A DNA stretch of 64,000 nt from UMGS1519 sp050951005 (GCA_050951005.1 JBMNIP010000001.1:62001-126000); one strand, 5' to 3'; shown: positions 43,329-51,819, numbered from the stretch's first letter. The notes: generated by a model not told the origin, from the letters alone. Translations and numbers: made by a program.

Positions 43329-43517
43329 GCTTCCCCCTATTTTTCCGACGCCGACTTCTCATGCCATGCGAATTCGCATGTGCGAGATAAGTGCAAGCGT
43401 CGTTTTCACGGGTAGCCGATAAGACCTCGGCCACCTGCAAGAGGGAATGGCCGGGGGATCAGCTACTGTGAGGTTTCGATCTTCGAACCTTCACCGTGTT
43501 CCTTCCCTGAGACCTAT
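43329..43517 (-). promoter_or_regulatory. Structured 5' leader of the magnesium operon
   Basis: About 190 bases upstream of the PRC/MgtE_N gene hold several dyads on the minus strand. AGGGAA (43503-43508) pairs with TTCCCT (43442-43447) around a GGTTCGA/TCGAAACC hairpin. GTGGCCGA pairs with TCGGCTAC further down, and a perfect 16-bp palindrome CATGCGAATTCGCATG is at 43365-43380. It does not match the M-box or other riboswitch consensus I can recall, so a magnesium-sensing role is only a guess. No clear promoter is seen. Confidence 0.35.
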
Positions 43518-43543
43518 AAAACCGCAGCACCTGATGAGTGCTG
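43518..43543 (-). terminator. Terminator after tRNA-Arg
   Basis: CAGCAC pairs with GTGCTG across 7 bases, followed by CGGTTTTAT on the minus strand. A larger stem (GCGGG..GTTGCCTTT with AAAGGCAAC..CCCGC) precedes it. Confidence 0.65.
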
Positions 43544-43711
43544 TGCTTGCGGGCTCGTTGCCTTTGGGACCGTAGCGAAAAGGCAACCAACCCGCAATTC
43601 CGTATTGTAATGGGGCGGGCCTCCTGCTGTGACGAAAAAGGCATCAGCGGTCGAGACGACTCCGATACCGAGCAATAAGCACATGCCGCCATATACAAAA
43701 AGAGCTGCAAG

Positions 43712-43788
43712 TGGTGCGCCCTGTAGGATTCGAACCTACGACGTACTGATTCGTAGTCAGTCCCTCTATCCAGCTGAGGTAAGGGCGC
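43712..43788 (-). tRNA. tRNA-Arg (ACG)
   Basis: On the minus strand, acceptor GCGCCCT pairs with AGGGCGC, the anticodon loop CTACGAA sits between ACTGA and TCAGT and gives ACG, the T-loop is TTCGAAT, and CCA is encoded. Confidence 0.96.
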
Positions 43789-43808
43789 ACATAAATGCAG
43801 CACTCGTT

Positions 43809-43837
43809 ATTATGCGCAGGGGGTTGGCAAGTGTCAA
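43809..43837 (-). promoter_or_regulatory. tRNA-Arg promoter
   Basis: A perfect -35 TTGACA and CATAAT with a 17-bp spacer on the minus strand, about 20 bases before the tRNA. The best promoter match in the window. Confidence 0.85.
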
Positions 43838-43946
43838 GCGGAATCCCGAATTCAACTAATTTGCATAGTTTTCACCTGCAGCGACGGTCTGATTCCATCG
43901 GTCGTGGTTTCCCCGCGCAGGAACAGGCATTTTTTGGGAAAGCGGC

Positions 43947-43952
43947 TATCAT
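43947..43952 (+). promoter_or_regulatory. -10 of the Ser/Thr kinase gene (leaderless)
   Basis: TATCAT ends six bases before the ATG, and there is no Shine-Dalgarno. Confidence 0.45.
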
Positions 43953-43958
43953 AACCCC

Positions 43959-45806
43959 ATGAGTTTCCTCGACCGCACATCCAATAACCCTTCCGTTGGG
44001 ACGGCTTTCCAACAAGGGCAGCCATTGATCCTGAATCGCTACCGTCCCCTCGGCGTGGCCGGTACGGGCGGCTATGGCACGGTCCAGGTTGCCTGGGACA
44101 CGCGCATGCAGCGCCGGGTTGCAGTGAAGTGCATGGACATGCCCCAGGAATGGCGCGGCGGATTCCCGGATAGCGACGTGTTCAACGAGCTTTCTCCCTC
44201 TCAGATTCCCGGATTGGAAGAGGCGCGCACTGCGGCGATGCTGACGCATCCGAATATCGTGAGCGTCTACGATTTCGAGGTATCCCAAGGGGTTGCCTAC
44301 CTGATCATGGAGTGGGTCGACGGAATGACGCTTGCCGACCTGTTGCGCGCCGTGGGCGATAACATCACGCTCGATATGGTGACGGCGGTCTATGCCGGTG
44401 TTGCCCGTGCTTTGGAATACGCACACGAGAACCAGGTGCTGCATCTGGACATCAAGCCGGCCAATATACTGATCAACCATGCGGGGCAGGTGCTGGTGAC
44501 CGACTTCGGCCTGGCTCGTCTGTCCGACACCTGGGGCTATTCGGCGGCACGGGGCGGCACTATCGGCTACATGCCCCCCGAGCAGATGCGCCAAGAGCCC
44601 CTGGACGACCGCTGCGACGAATGGGCGCTGGCCAGCGTGCTCTACGAGATGATCTCGGGCAATAATCCATTTCTCGCGCGCGATATCCCTTCGGCTATCC
44701 AGGCTATCGAGGGCGCAGAGATCGTTCTGCCTTCGCTGTGCATGGAGGGTTTGCCGGGAGAAGCCGACGACATCATCTTCTATGCACTCGACCCCGACCG
44801 CAACGAGCGCTATGCTACCGTCCGCGATTTCGATGAGGAGATATCTCCCTGCCTGGGCGACGAGCAGCAAGGGCGCCAGCAGCTTCAGCAAGCCGTTTCC
44901 TCGTACCTTGCGGATGACGATTCGGCTGAAGATGCGTCGCCGGCAGAAGTGAGCACCGGGTTCTCCTTTTTGAAGCCGCAGTTCAGAGAGAAGATGAGCG
45001 GAAAGGTTTCAACGGTGTCGTTGCGCATCTGGGCCCTGTTGACCAGCATGGCTGCCGCATTGGCGGAGCTGCCGAGCTTCGATATGCTGGGCGGGTGGAC
45101 CTCGCCGCTTTGCGCGCTGGCGTTTGCCGGCATGCTGGTACTGGCATTCGCCGTGCCGCGGGCGGGGGCGCTTGCCTCCCTTGCCGTATTGGTTGCCGCC
45201 CTTATCGTCCACGAGCTCTATATTCCGGCGGTGCTTATCGGTGCACTCGGATTGGCATGGTTCCTTCTGGTTGGCAACGACGGCGATGCGCAGGCCAATG
45301 CCGGCACACTGCCTTTCGTCGCGGGCGCTATCGGCTTAAACCAGATAATCCCGATGCTTTCGGGCTTCTTCTTGCCCATTGGCGATGCCCTGAAGAGCGT
45401 GGTATTCGCCTGGGTGCTCGCCGTGTTCTTGGCCTGCTTTGGGAGCGGGAGCCTGCTGGGATGGAACGTGAACCTGGGCACGCTTGATGCCGATGCCCTG
45501 CAGAAGAGCTTCGTCGCATTGGCCGGCGATCCCGGAACGTATATCGTGCTGGCATCCTGGCTCGCCTCTGCTGCGGTGGTGAGCGCTTTCGTGAGGCGGG
45601 GGAGCCGTGCTTCGGCTCTGGTCGGCGTACTGCTCGGCGGGGCGGTCCTTATTGTCGGTGCCATGCTGATGACGGCGGTGGGTTCCTCGTTCGCGAACTG
45701 GGTTCCCAACGTGAACTATCTGGTTCCCGCTATCATCTCGATGCTGCTGGTGGGATTGCTGGGTTGGGTGTACGCGCCCGAGCGCCCCGACATCTCCGGG
45801 GAATAG
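43959..45806 (+). CDS. Polytopic membrane Ser/Thr protein kinase
   Basis: A 615-residue Hanks-type kinase. The Gly-rich loop is GVAGTGGYGTV (32-42), the ATP Lys is K57, the catalytic loop is HLDIKPANI (162-170; D164, N169), DFG is at 182-184, and GTIGYMPPEQM is the activation segment end. The loop lacks the usual Arg (HRD becomes HLD), so it is a non-RD kinase. After about residue 350 come seven or eight membrane helices instead of the single helix and PASTA repeats of PknB. The signal sensed is unknown. It stands alone and looks leaderless. Confidence 0.9.
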   Translation: MSFLDRTSNNPSVGTAFQQGQPLILNRYRPLGVAGTGGYGTVQVAWDTRMQRRVAVKCMDMPQEWRGGFPDSDVFNELSPSQIPGLEEARTAAMLTHPNIVSVYDFEVSQGVAYLIMEWVDGMTLADLLRAVGDNITLDMVTAVYAGVARALEYAHENQVLHLDIKPANILINHAGQVLVTDFGLARLSDTWGYSAARGGTIGYMPPEQMRQEPLDDRCDEWALASVLYEMISGNNPFLARDIPSAIQAIEGAEIVLPSLCMEGLPGEADDIIFYALDPDRNERYATVRDFDEEISPCLGDEQQGRQQLQQAVSSYLADDDSAEDASPAEVSTGFSFLKPQFREKMSGKVSTVSLRIWALLTSMAAALAELPSFDMLGGWTSPLCALAFAGMLVLAFAVPRAGALASLAVLVAALIVHELYIPAVLIGALGLAWFLLVGNDGDAQANAGTLPFVAGAIGLNQIIPMLSGFFLPIGDALKSVVFAWVLAVFLACFGSGSLLGWNVNLGTLDADALQKSFVALAGDPGTYIVLASWLASAAVVSAFVRRGSRASALVGVLLGGAVLIVGAMLMTAVGSSFANWVPNVNYLVPAIISMLLVGLLGWVYAPERPDISGE

Positions 45807-45875
45807 CTTCCCCAGGGCAAAGGATAGCGAAACATCCTGGGTCTGCTTCCGGACAGCGGACGGGCTTCCCTTCGA

Positions 45876-45935
45876 TTGCCGGGCCGGATGCTCCGGCAAC
45901 AGGAAGGGCGGCCGCCGCAGCGACCGCCCGTGTTC
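45876..45935. terminator. Hairpins between convergent kinase and pyridoxal kinase genes
   Basis: TTGCCGG pairs with CCGGCAA (45876-45899) and GGGCGG with CCGCCC (45906-45929), the latter followed by GTGTTCTC. They may terminate both genes; T tracts are weak. Confidence 0.35.
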
Positions 45936-45964
45936 TCGACTACTGGAAAGCCGATATCCGCAAG

Positions 45965-46825
45965 CTATTTCAGCAGTTCGGAGATTTCTCCCAGCAGCGG
46001 TTCGAAGCTGACGCCGCGGTTCTGGTAGTCCGGCTGATGGGCGGTGACCTTCATGGCATCCACAACGAAATTGCTGGCGAACTCCGTAGCGGTCAGCAGG
46101 TCCTTTCCTGCCATGATGGCGGCTAGCAGCGCGCTGGCGAACAGGTCGCCGGTACCGTGGAGCATATAAGGCAGCTTTTCGTTCTCCGTGCCCGCGAATT
46201 CCACTGACTCGCCGGCGATGAAGTTGCGGATCTTGCCGTCGCCGCGCTCGATGCCCTTCAGTACCACATTCTTGGCGCCGCGTTCCAGCAGGCCGTCGAT
46301 CATACGGCGGACGGTATCGTCGTCGATGTTCTGGCCCGGCCAGTCGATGCCCAGGATAATGGAGGCTTCGGTCAGATTCGGGGTCAGGATGTCAGCACCT
46401 TCGGCCAACGTGCCCATGGCAGCGCAAAGCTCGGGGGTGTAAGTGGGGTACACCTTGCCGTGATCTGCCATGACGGGATCGACCACGCGCAGGGCCTTGG
46501 GATATTCGCGGTATAGGCGCTTGATGCTGTCCACCTGCTCCGGTGCGCCCAGGAAACCCGAATAGATGGCGTCGAGATCGATGCCCACCTCGCGCCAGGC
46601 ATCCAGATAGTCGTTCAGCATTTCGGTGGTGTCGTGCATGTAGAACGTGGGGAACGCGGTATGGCTGGAGAACAGCCCGGTGGGAACGGGACACACGTCG
46701 CAGCCTGCAGCGGACAGGACCGGGATGGCCACGCCCAGCGAGCATTTTCCGTAGCCGCACAGGTCATGGACGGCGGCGATGCGCGGAATGTATTGGTCGT
46801 TGCGGGTATAAAGCTTGTCAGCCAT
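45965..46825 (-). CDS. Pyridoxal/pyridoxamine kinase
   Basis: A 286-residue ribokinase-fold kinase that phosphorylates B6 vitamers. IAAVHDLCGYGKCSLGVAIPVLSAAGCDVCPVPT is the typical opening in two parts, DPVMADHGKVY the ATP/metal region, LTPNLTEASILLG-like TPNLTEASIILG the conserved strand, and LHGTGDLFASALLAA holds the catalytic Asp. It is of the PdxK/PdxY type. AAGGAAGG lies nine bases before the ATG. It lies 17 bp downstream of a small membrane-protein gene, so the two are probably co-transcribed. Confidence 0.92.
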   Translation of the reverse strand: MADKLYTRNDQYIPRIAAVHDLCGYGKCSLGVAIPVLSAAGCDVCPVPTGLFSSHTAFPTFYMHDTTEMLNDYLDAWREVGIDLDAIYSGFLGAPEQVDSIKRLYREYPKALRVVDPVMADHGKVYPTYTPELCAAMGTLAEGADILTPNLTEASIILGIDWPGQNIDDDTVRRMIDGLLERGAKNVVLKGIERGDGKIRNFIAGESVEFAGTENEKLPYMLHGTGDLFASALLAAIMAGKDLLTATEFASNFVVDAMKVTAHQPDYQNRGVSFEPLLGEISELLK

Positions 46826-46842
46826 GGGTAATGCCTTCCTTC

Positions 46843-47097
46843 TTATATGTCCTTGCGCTCGGCAGTATCGTCCGCCTCGTCCTTTTCGATCAGGTGGCCC
46901 TCTTCGTCGTACATGTCGTCATCGCCATCGAACAGGTCGAAATCGTTTTCACCCTTGGGACGGTCTTGGTACTTCTTGCGCGTGCGCTTCTCTGCGATGA
47001 ACGCGGCGAATACGCATATGACCAAGCAGATCAGAATGGAGATGCCGATGCCCTCATAGGTCTCGAAAACGAAATGGTACAGTGCGTCCCAATCCAT
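46843..47097 (-). CDS. Small membrane protein with acidic tail, 84 aa
   Basis: I do not recognise this protein. One hydrophobic helix lies at about residues 17-36 (GISILICLVICVFAAFIAE), followed by a basic stretch (KRTRKKYQDR) and an Asp/Glu-rich tail of about 35 residues, so the C-terminus should be cytoplasmic. AGGAGG lies seven bases before the ATG, which makes it a convincing small gene. It precedes the pyridoxal kinase by 17 bp on the same strand and is divergent from serS. Confidence 0.72.
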   Translation of the reverse strand: MDWDALYHFVFETYEGIGISILICLVICVFAAFIAEKRTRKKYQDRPKGENDFDLFDGDDDMYDEEGHLIEKDEADDTAERKDI

Positions 47098-47298
47098 GAT
47101 CTCGCCTCCTGAACGTTTGCTTGAAGGATTGCGATGTCTGTTTCAGACCATAGCTTTCCACAGGGTTGTTTGCGCCTGGAAACACGATGGTTTGCGTACA
47201 TCGGTAGAGTATACTGGTGTATTACGAGTTTACCTAATCGGAGCGCCGATAGCGGCTGATTACGGTAGCAAATGGTTATTCTTCAGAAAGGAAAAGCA

Positions 47299-48591
47299 AT
47301 GCTCGATTTACGCTTCGTACGCGAACATCAGCAAGAAGTTGCTGAAGCGATGAAGAACCGCAATGCCAAGTGGGATGGCTTGCGTTTCTCAAAGCTGGAC
47401 GAGGAGCGTCGTTCAAGCATTGCCGAGGAAGAATCGCTGCAGGCAGAGCGCAACAGCCTTTCCAAGAAAATCGGCCAGCTGATGGGCCAGGGAAACAAGG
47501 AGGAAGCCGAGCGTGTAAAGAACCAGGTCCGCGCCATCAACGAGAAGCTGAGCGGCGCCACCGCCGCGCGCGAGAAAGCCGAGACCGCGCTGCGCGAGCT
47601 GCTGCTTGCCACTCCGAACATGCCCGATGCCACCACGCCGGTGGGCAAAGACGAGAACGATAATCCCGAGGTACGCCGCTGGGGTACCCCGCGCGACTTC
47701 GAGGCCGAGGGCATCGAGATGAAGCCGCACTGGGATCTGGGCCCGGAACTCGGCATCATCGATTTCGATCGCGCCGTCAAGCTGGCGGGCAGCCGTTTCA
47801 TCCTGCTGGGGGGCCTGGGTTCGCGCCTGGAGCGCGCCATCATCAACTTCATGGCGGACACGCATGTGTCCCGCGGGTATAAGGAATGGTGGTGCCCGGC
47901 GCTGGCGAACGCCGAGACGTTGACGGGTACCGGCCAACTGCCGAAGTTCGAAGACGACCTGTTCAAGACCCGCGAGGGCATGTACTTGATTCCGACAGCC
48001 GAGGTCCAGCTGACGAATATCCATGCCGGCGAGGTGCTGGATGCTGCCGATCTGCCGTTGAAGTACTGCGCCTACACCCCGTGCTTCCGGGAAGAGGCCG
48101 GGTCGGCCGGACGCGATACCCGCGGGCTGATTCGCGTGCACCAGTTCGACAAGGTCGAGATGGTCAAGTATGCCAAGCCCGAGGAGAGCTTCGACGATCT
48201 GGAGAGCATGGTGGCCGATGCCGAGAATATCCTCCAGTTGCTGGGCCTGCCGTACCGCGTGATCACGCTGTGCACCGGCGACATCGGATTCTCCGCTGCC
48301 AAGACCTACGATTTGGAGGTCTGGCTGCCAAGCTACAACAACTACAAGGAAATCAGCTCCTGCAGCTGCTGTACCGATTTCCAGGCGCGTCGTGCGAATA
48401 TCAAGTACCGCGACCCCGAGCACTTCAAGGGTACGCGCTACGTCCACACACTGAACGGCTCCGGGCTGGCGGTCGGCCGTACCATGGCTGCCATCATGGA
48501 GAACTACCAGCAGGCTGACGGCACCATCAAGGTTCCCGATGTGCTGGTTCCCTACATGGGCGGCATCGAAGTCATCGGTCCCGAGCAGTAA
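47299..48591 (+). CDS. serS: Seryl-tRNA synthetase
   Basis: A 430-residue class II synthetase that charges tRNA-Ser. The N-terminal coiled-coil arm spans about 25-105. Motif 2 is FREEAGSAGRDTRGLIRVHQF (in part), and motif 3 is LNGSGLAVGRTMAAIMENYQ. The start MLDLRFVREH is the family's and has AGAAAGGAAAAG upstream; the track back to 47272 is non-coding. A TATACT at 47210-47215 could be the -10. No T-box leader was recognised in the 200 bp upstream. Confidence 0.98.
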   Translation: MLDLRFVREHQQEVAEAMKNRNAKWDGLRFSKLDEERRSSIAEEESLQAERNSLSKKIGQLMGQGNKEEAERVKNQVRAINEKLSGATAAREKAETALRELLLATPNMPDATTPVGKDENDNPEVRRWGTPRDFEAEGIEMKPHWDLGPELGIIDFDRAVKLAGSRFILLGGLGSRLERAIINFMADTHVSRGYKEWWCPALANAETLTGTGQLPKFEDDLFKTREGMYLIPTAEVQLTNIHAGEVLDAADLPLKYCAYTPCFREEAGSAGRDTRGLIRVHQFDKVEMVKYAKPEESFDDLESMVADAENILQLLGLPYRVITLCTGDIGFSAAKTYDLEVWLPSYNNYKEISSCSCCTDFQARRANIKYRDPEHFKGTRYVHTLNGSGLAVGRTMAAIMENYQQADGTIKVPDVLVPYMGGIEVIGPEQ

Positions 48592-48630
48592 TAATGAAGC
48601 CTGCGCCGGCCCGCATGCCGGCGAACTGTG

Positions 48631-48665
48631 AAGCGGGGTGGGCCTTGCTGGGCGCCACCCCGCTT
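48631..48665 (+). terminator. Hairpin after serS
   Basis: AAGCGGGGTGG pairs perfectly with CCACCCCGCTT. It lacks a T tract (followed by CGCGACTTTGGGGTTTT), so termination is only likely. Confidence 0.45.
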
Positions 48666-48816
48666 CGCGACTTTGGGGTTTTCTGCGTTGAGAGCCCAAT
48701 CGGGCTGTTCAGCGGGTATCCTAGCTACCGATGATAATCGGCATACGGCGGGAAGGTTCCCAGGCGGTGCCGAAGAGGACGATCCTGCAATTCGGGAAAC
48801 ACGGGAAGGGGTGCCG

Positions 48817-50289
48817 ATGGCCGACAAGCAGCACAAGAAGCCGACGCGGCGCAAGCGCCCTTCGCGTGGGCAATCGGCGCCTGCTCCCGCACGCCGTGAG
48901 CGCAGGGAAGCATCCCGGCCATCCCGCCAGGCCGGCAAGGACCATGCTTCGGTATCTCCCGAACAAGCTGCGGCACCCCGTCCGTCGGTGAAGGACCGCT
49001 CTCGGAGAACGGGGCGGATGCCGTCTGCCCGGCGCGAAGAACGGATCGAGCGGAAAGCACAGGTTCCCCATCGCCGTCGATCCCAGGACGCTTCGGAATC
49101 GCAGGCGAAGGTGCAAGCTGCACCGCCTTCCAAGTCGGCGTCGGCAACCGTCCAATCGGAGAACGGGAATGCTGCACCAGCAGCCGTAGCGGCTTCTGCA
49201 CCTTCGGATGCTCCGAAGGCAAGGGCCGCAGCTCCTGCCGCCGATGCCGACGGCCGCCCTCTTAACGGCATGCCTTCGGCAGTAGAGGTGGAGATGCCGG
49301 TGCTGTCCGGCGGGTCCTCTTCTGAGACCTTATCGGCTTCCGCCGGCGAAAGAACGGAATCGGTTGCATCGTTTGCCGCTTCGGGCGATGAGGCGCCGAA
49401 AGACGTAGATACCGCTCCGGTGTCGGGTGAAAACAACGGCTCATCCGATGCGGACGCAACAGAGGACGCCGCATCAGTCGGCGATCAGGCTTCAGGAATC
49501 TCGACTGCAGACGCTTCTGCCCATGCGGAGGCTGCTTCGGCCCATGAGGTTCCCATCGAATCGGAGGCTGCGGAATACGGATCAGCTTCGGAGGCTGAGG
49601 GCTCTTCGGACCGCGCTGCGGAAGGGCAAGACGATGCGACGCCTTCCCGCCCGAGCGTGTCAGGAAGACGCAAAGCTGTTCCGAAGCCGGATTCGCAGAA
49701 GAAGCCATCCCGACCCGGCTTCCCGAAGATCGTCGACCATCGCAAACTCGATGCCATTCGCAGCAAGCGCATCCGGAAATCGGTGAAGATCTTGCTTGCC
49801 GTGGTTGCAGTCATTGTGATTGTTGTCGCCCTGTTTGCCTGGCAGCGGTGGTACCGTTTCGACGATACGCAGGATATCCAGGGTACCTGGCAGCTTGCCG
49901 CCGATACCAGCCAAACCGTGGTCATCGATGGCAGCAACATCGACATCGTCAAGGGTGTTGCCTACCAGTACACGCTGGATACCGCCGATAAGACCATCAC
50001 CTTCACCTTCTCCGACAAGAGCGGCCAGGCTTCCTATCATTTCAGCGGCGACCGGAAGACCCTGGTGATCAACGAAAGCGACAGCCAACCGAACATCCTG
50101 GTCCAGCTGGGCATTGTCGATGATCCCGCCATCGCCGACGATACGCTCGACGACGAGGTCACGGTGCTATACAAGGTCTCTGACGACACGTCGACGCACT
50201 ACGGCAGCTCCAAGAAATCCAAGAAGGGAAAAACGGAGAGCTCTTCCTCTTCGGCTTCCTCAACCTCTTCTTCCCAGGGCAATGGCTGA
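48817..50289 (+). CDS. Membrane protein with long disordered cytoplasmic region
   Basis: A 490-residue protein I cannot name. The first 130 residues are basic and Arg/Ser/Pro-rich, the next 190 acidic and Ala/Glu/Ser-rich, all predicted disordered. One membrane helix is at about 323-346 (KILLAVVAVIVIVVALFAW). About 120 residues then form a beta-rich extracytoplasmic domain (DIQGTWQLAADTSQTVVIDGSN), and a Lys/Ser-rich tail ends it. The outside part resembles small lipocalin-like or DUF-type domains only loosely. GGGAAGGGG decides the start at 48817. It overlaps the next gene by 8 bp. Confidence 0.8.
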   Translation: MADKQHKKPTRRKRPSRGQSAPAPARRERREASRPSRQAGKDHASVSPEQAAAPRPSVKDRSRRTGRMPSARREERIERKAQVPHRRRSQDASESQAKVQAAPPSKSASATVQSENGNAAPAAVAASAPSDAPKARAAAPAADADGRPLNGMPSAVEVEMPVLSGGSSSETLSASAGERTESVASFAASGDEAPKDVDTAPVSGENNGSSDADATEDAASVGDQASGISTADASAHAEAASAHEVPIESEAAEYGSASEAEGSSDRAAEGQDDATPSRPSVSGRRKAVPKPDSQKKPSRPGFPKIVDHRKLDAIRSKRIRKSVKILLAVVAVIVIVVALFAWQRWYRFDDTQDIQGTWQLAADTSQTVVIDGSNIDIVKGVAYQYTLDTADKTITFTFSDKSGQASYHFSGDRKTLVINESDSQPNILVQLGIVDDPAIADDTLDDEVTVLYKVSDDTSTHYGSSKKSKKGKTESSSSSASSTSSSQGNG

Positions 50290-50698
50290 TCCTCGGTTAC
50301 CGCAGCGCATACGCATTCGCTCCCTGACTGTTTCGAGCGACCGCATCCTGGCAACCGTGCAGGTGGATCCGCAGCACCCGAACAGCACGCCTGCCATGGC
50401 GGCAGCCCTTGTGCAGGCCTTTCCCGACCTGCCCCGCCATGCCTGCGTCAATCCGAAGGGTGATTTCTTCGGCGATGTGATTGCCGGCACCTCGCTTCCG
50501 CACGTGCTCGAGCATCTGGTCATCGATCTCCAAACGCAGGAGCATGCGGCAATCGACCCCGATTACGTTTTTACCGGGGTGACCCGGTGGGCGGACAAGG
50601 CGCAGGGAGTAGCGACCGTAGAGGTTTCTTATCGTGATGATTTGGTGGCGTTACGGGCATTTCGTGATGCTGCCGTGTACCTGAATAGCTTGCGGTAA
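50282..50698 (+). CDS. Stand-alone cyanophycin-synthetase N-domain-like protein
   Basis: A 138-residue soluble protein. GDVIAGTSLPHVLEHLVIDLQTQ (residues 64-86 in part) and the following VATVEVSYRDDLVALRAFRDAAVYL resemble the N-terminal domain of cyanophycin synthetase CphA, where the equivalent reads HVIEHVALELQ and ends in a similar helix. CphA's ATP-grasp and Mur-ligase domains are absent here, but the next gene encodes a Ddl-like ATP-grasp protein. The start overlaps the previous stop by 8 bp. The family link is by eye only. A role in binding a small peptide or polymer is inferred. Confidence 0.65.
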   Translation: MADPRLPQRIRIRSLTVSSDRILATVQVDPQHPNSTPAMAAALVQAFPDLPRHACVNPKGDFFGDVIAGTSLPHVLEHLVIDLQTQEHAAIDPDYVFTGVTRWADKAQGVATVEVSYRDDLVALRAFRDAAVYLNSLR

Positions 50699-50814
50699 GG
50701 TGAATTCATCCGAAAAGGCCGACGGGGTTTCCCGATGTGCCCAGGTGTTCGCACATCTCCCCGCTGGTCCCGAACGTGCCGCGCGAACGCGGCGCATGAC
50801 AGGTAGGAGCAGCA

Positions 50815-51768
50815 ATGAAGGTTGCCGTACTGATGGGCGGAGCAGCTGCTACGCGTGAGCGGAGCCTGCGTAGCGGGAAGAACGTATGCAAGGCGTTGGC
50901 TGCCTCGGGGCACACGGTGCTGCCGTTGGATACCACGGTCAATCTCACCACCATTCTGTGCAACGAACATCCCGACATCGTATTCAATGCGCTGTACGGA
51001 TACGAAGCAGAATGCGGTGCGGTCCAGGAGCTCCTGGAATTCTTGGACATTCCCTTTGTGGGCGCTTCGTCGTCCGTTTGCCGTGATGCATGCAACCGCG
51101 GTGCGCTGCCCAGTGTGCTGGAGGGTTATCAAGGCGCCCTCGGCGGTTCGATGACGGCTGCATGGCCTCACGGAATCGTCCTCTCGCGGATGGCGGTACA
51201 GGATATGGGCGCCTATTCCGCGCTCAACTTGGTGGCTGACAGGATTCCGGGCGGTTACCCGCTGTGCGTGAAATCGGTTCATGGCATGCCGGGTTTCGCA
51301 GCTTACCGGGTTGAAGATCACGATGAGCTTGCGGGCGCGCTGATCCAGGTACTCGCAGTGGACGATTCGGTGGTTATCCAGCAGTGGGTCGAAGGAATCA
51401 ACCTTTCTGCGTTCGTGCTGGGTTCTGGATACGAGGCGCTGGTTCTTCCGCCGGTGGAAATCGACCAGCAAGATGGTGAGCTCTACACGCCGGTTCGCCT
51501 TGAGTCGCTTGCACAGGATCAGGAGAATGCGCAGGCCATCCGCTCGGAGATAGAACGGGCGGCTATGGAGGCATATCTGGCATTCGGCATCCGGGATATC
51601 GGGCGTGTGGATTTGATCTGGGATGGTGCCCAGGCACGGATCCTGCGGGTACGGACCGTGGTGGATTACAGTGCGGATTCGCCGTTCCATCAAGCGCTGG
51701 CGGCAGCTTCGCTTACGTTCGAGGGCGTGGCCAATGCGCTGGTCGGAGGTCTGTCTCCGGAAGAGTGA
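50815..51768 (+). CDS. Degenerate D-Ala--D-Ala ligase-like ATP-grasp protein
   Basis: A 317-residue paralogue of Ddl (317 against 316 for the ligase at 4729). The opening MKVAVLMGGAAATRERSLRSGKNV follows Ddl's layout but lacks the Ser-Gly-Glu of GGRSGERDISLASG. FNALYGYEAECGAVQELLEFLDIPFVG mirrors Ddl's LHGKYGEDGTIQG. The terminal NTIPGMT, which binds metal and substrate, is replaced by a segment reading RVRTVVDYSADSPF. It is therefore unlikely to make D-Ala-D-Ala; a different ligase or a regulator is possible. GTAGGAGCAGCA precedes the ATG. Confidence 0.8.
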   Translation: MKVAVLMGGAAATRERSLRSGKNVCKALAASGHTVLPLDTTVNLTTILCNEHPDIVFNALYGYEAECGAVQELLEFLDIPFVGASSSVCRDACNRGALPSVLEGYQGALGGSMTAAWPHGIVLSRMAVQDMGAYSALNLVADRIPGGYPLCVKSVHGMPGFAAYRVEDHDELAGALIQVLAVDDSVVIQQWVEGINLSAFVLGSGYEALVLPPVEIDQQDGELYTPVRLESLAQDQENAQAIRSEIERAAMEAYLAFGIRDIGRVDLIWDGAQARILRVRTVVDYSADSPFHQALAAASLTFEGVANALVGGLSPEE

Positions 51769-51819
51769 TTACGGGCAGATGACCGTTGCAAACACGCAGG
51801 TGAAATGGTTCCCGCACGG

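Noticed and set aside
43329..43620. M-box, cobalamin or T-box riboswitch before the magnesium operon
   Set aside because: I compared the leader with the consensus cores I remember and found only short chance matches; I kept it as an unnamed structured leader.
43459..43803. 114-residue minus-strand frame over tRNA-Arg
   Set aside because: It includes the whole tRNA and its terminator; it is not a protein gene.
47098..47298. T-box leader before serS
   Set aside because: No AGGGTGGnACCGCG-like sequence is present; only a possible -10 (TATACT) was kept.
48552..49436. Antisense Ser/Ala-rich frame opposite the 48817 gene
   Set aside because: It follows the low-complexity composition of the sense strand and lacks a start signal.
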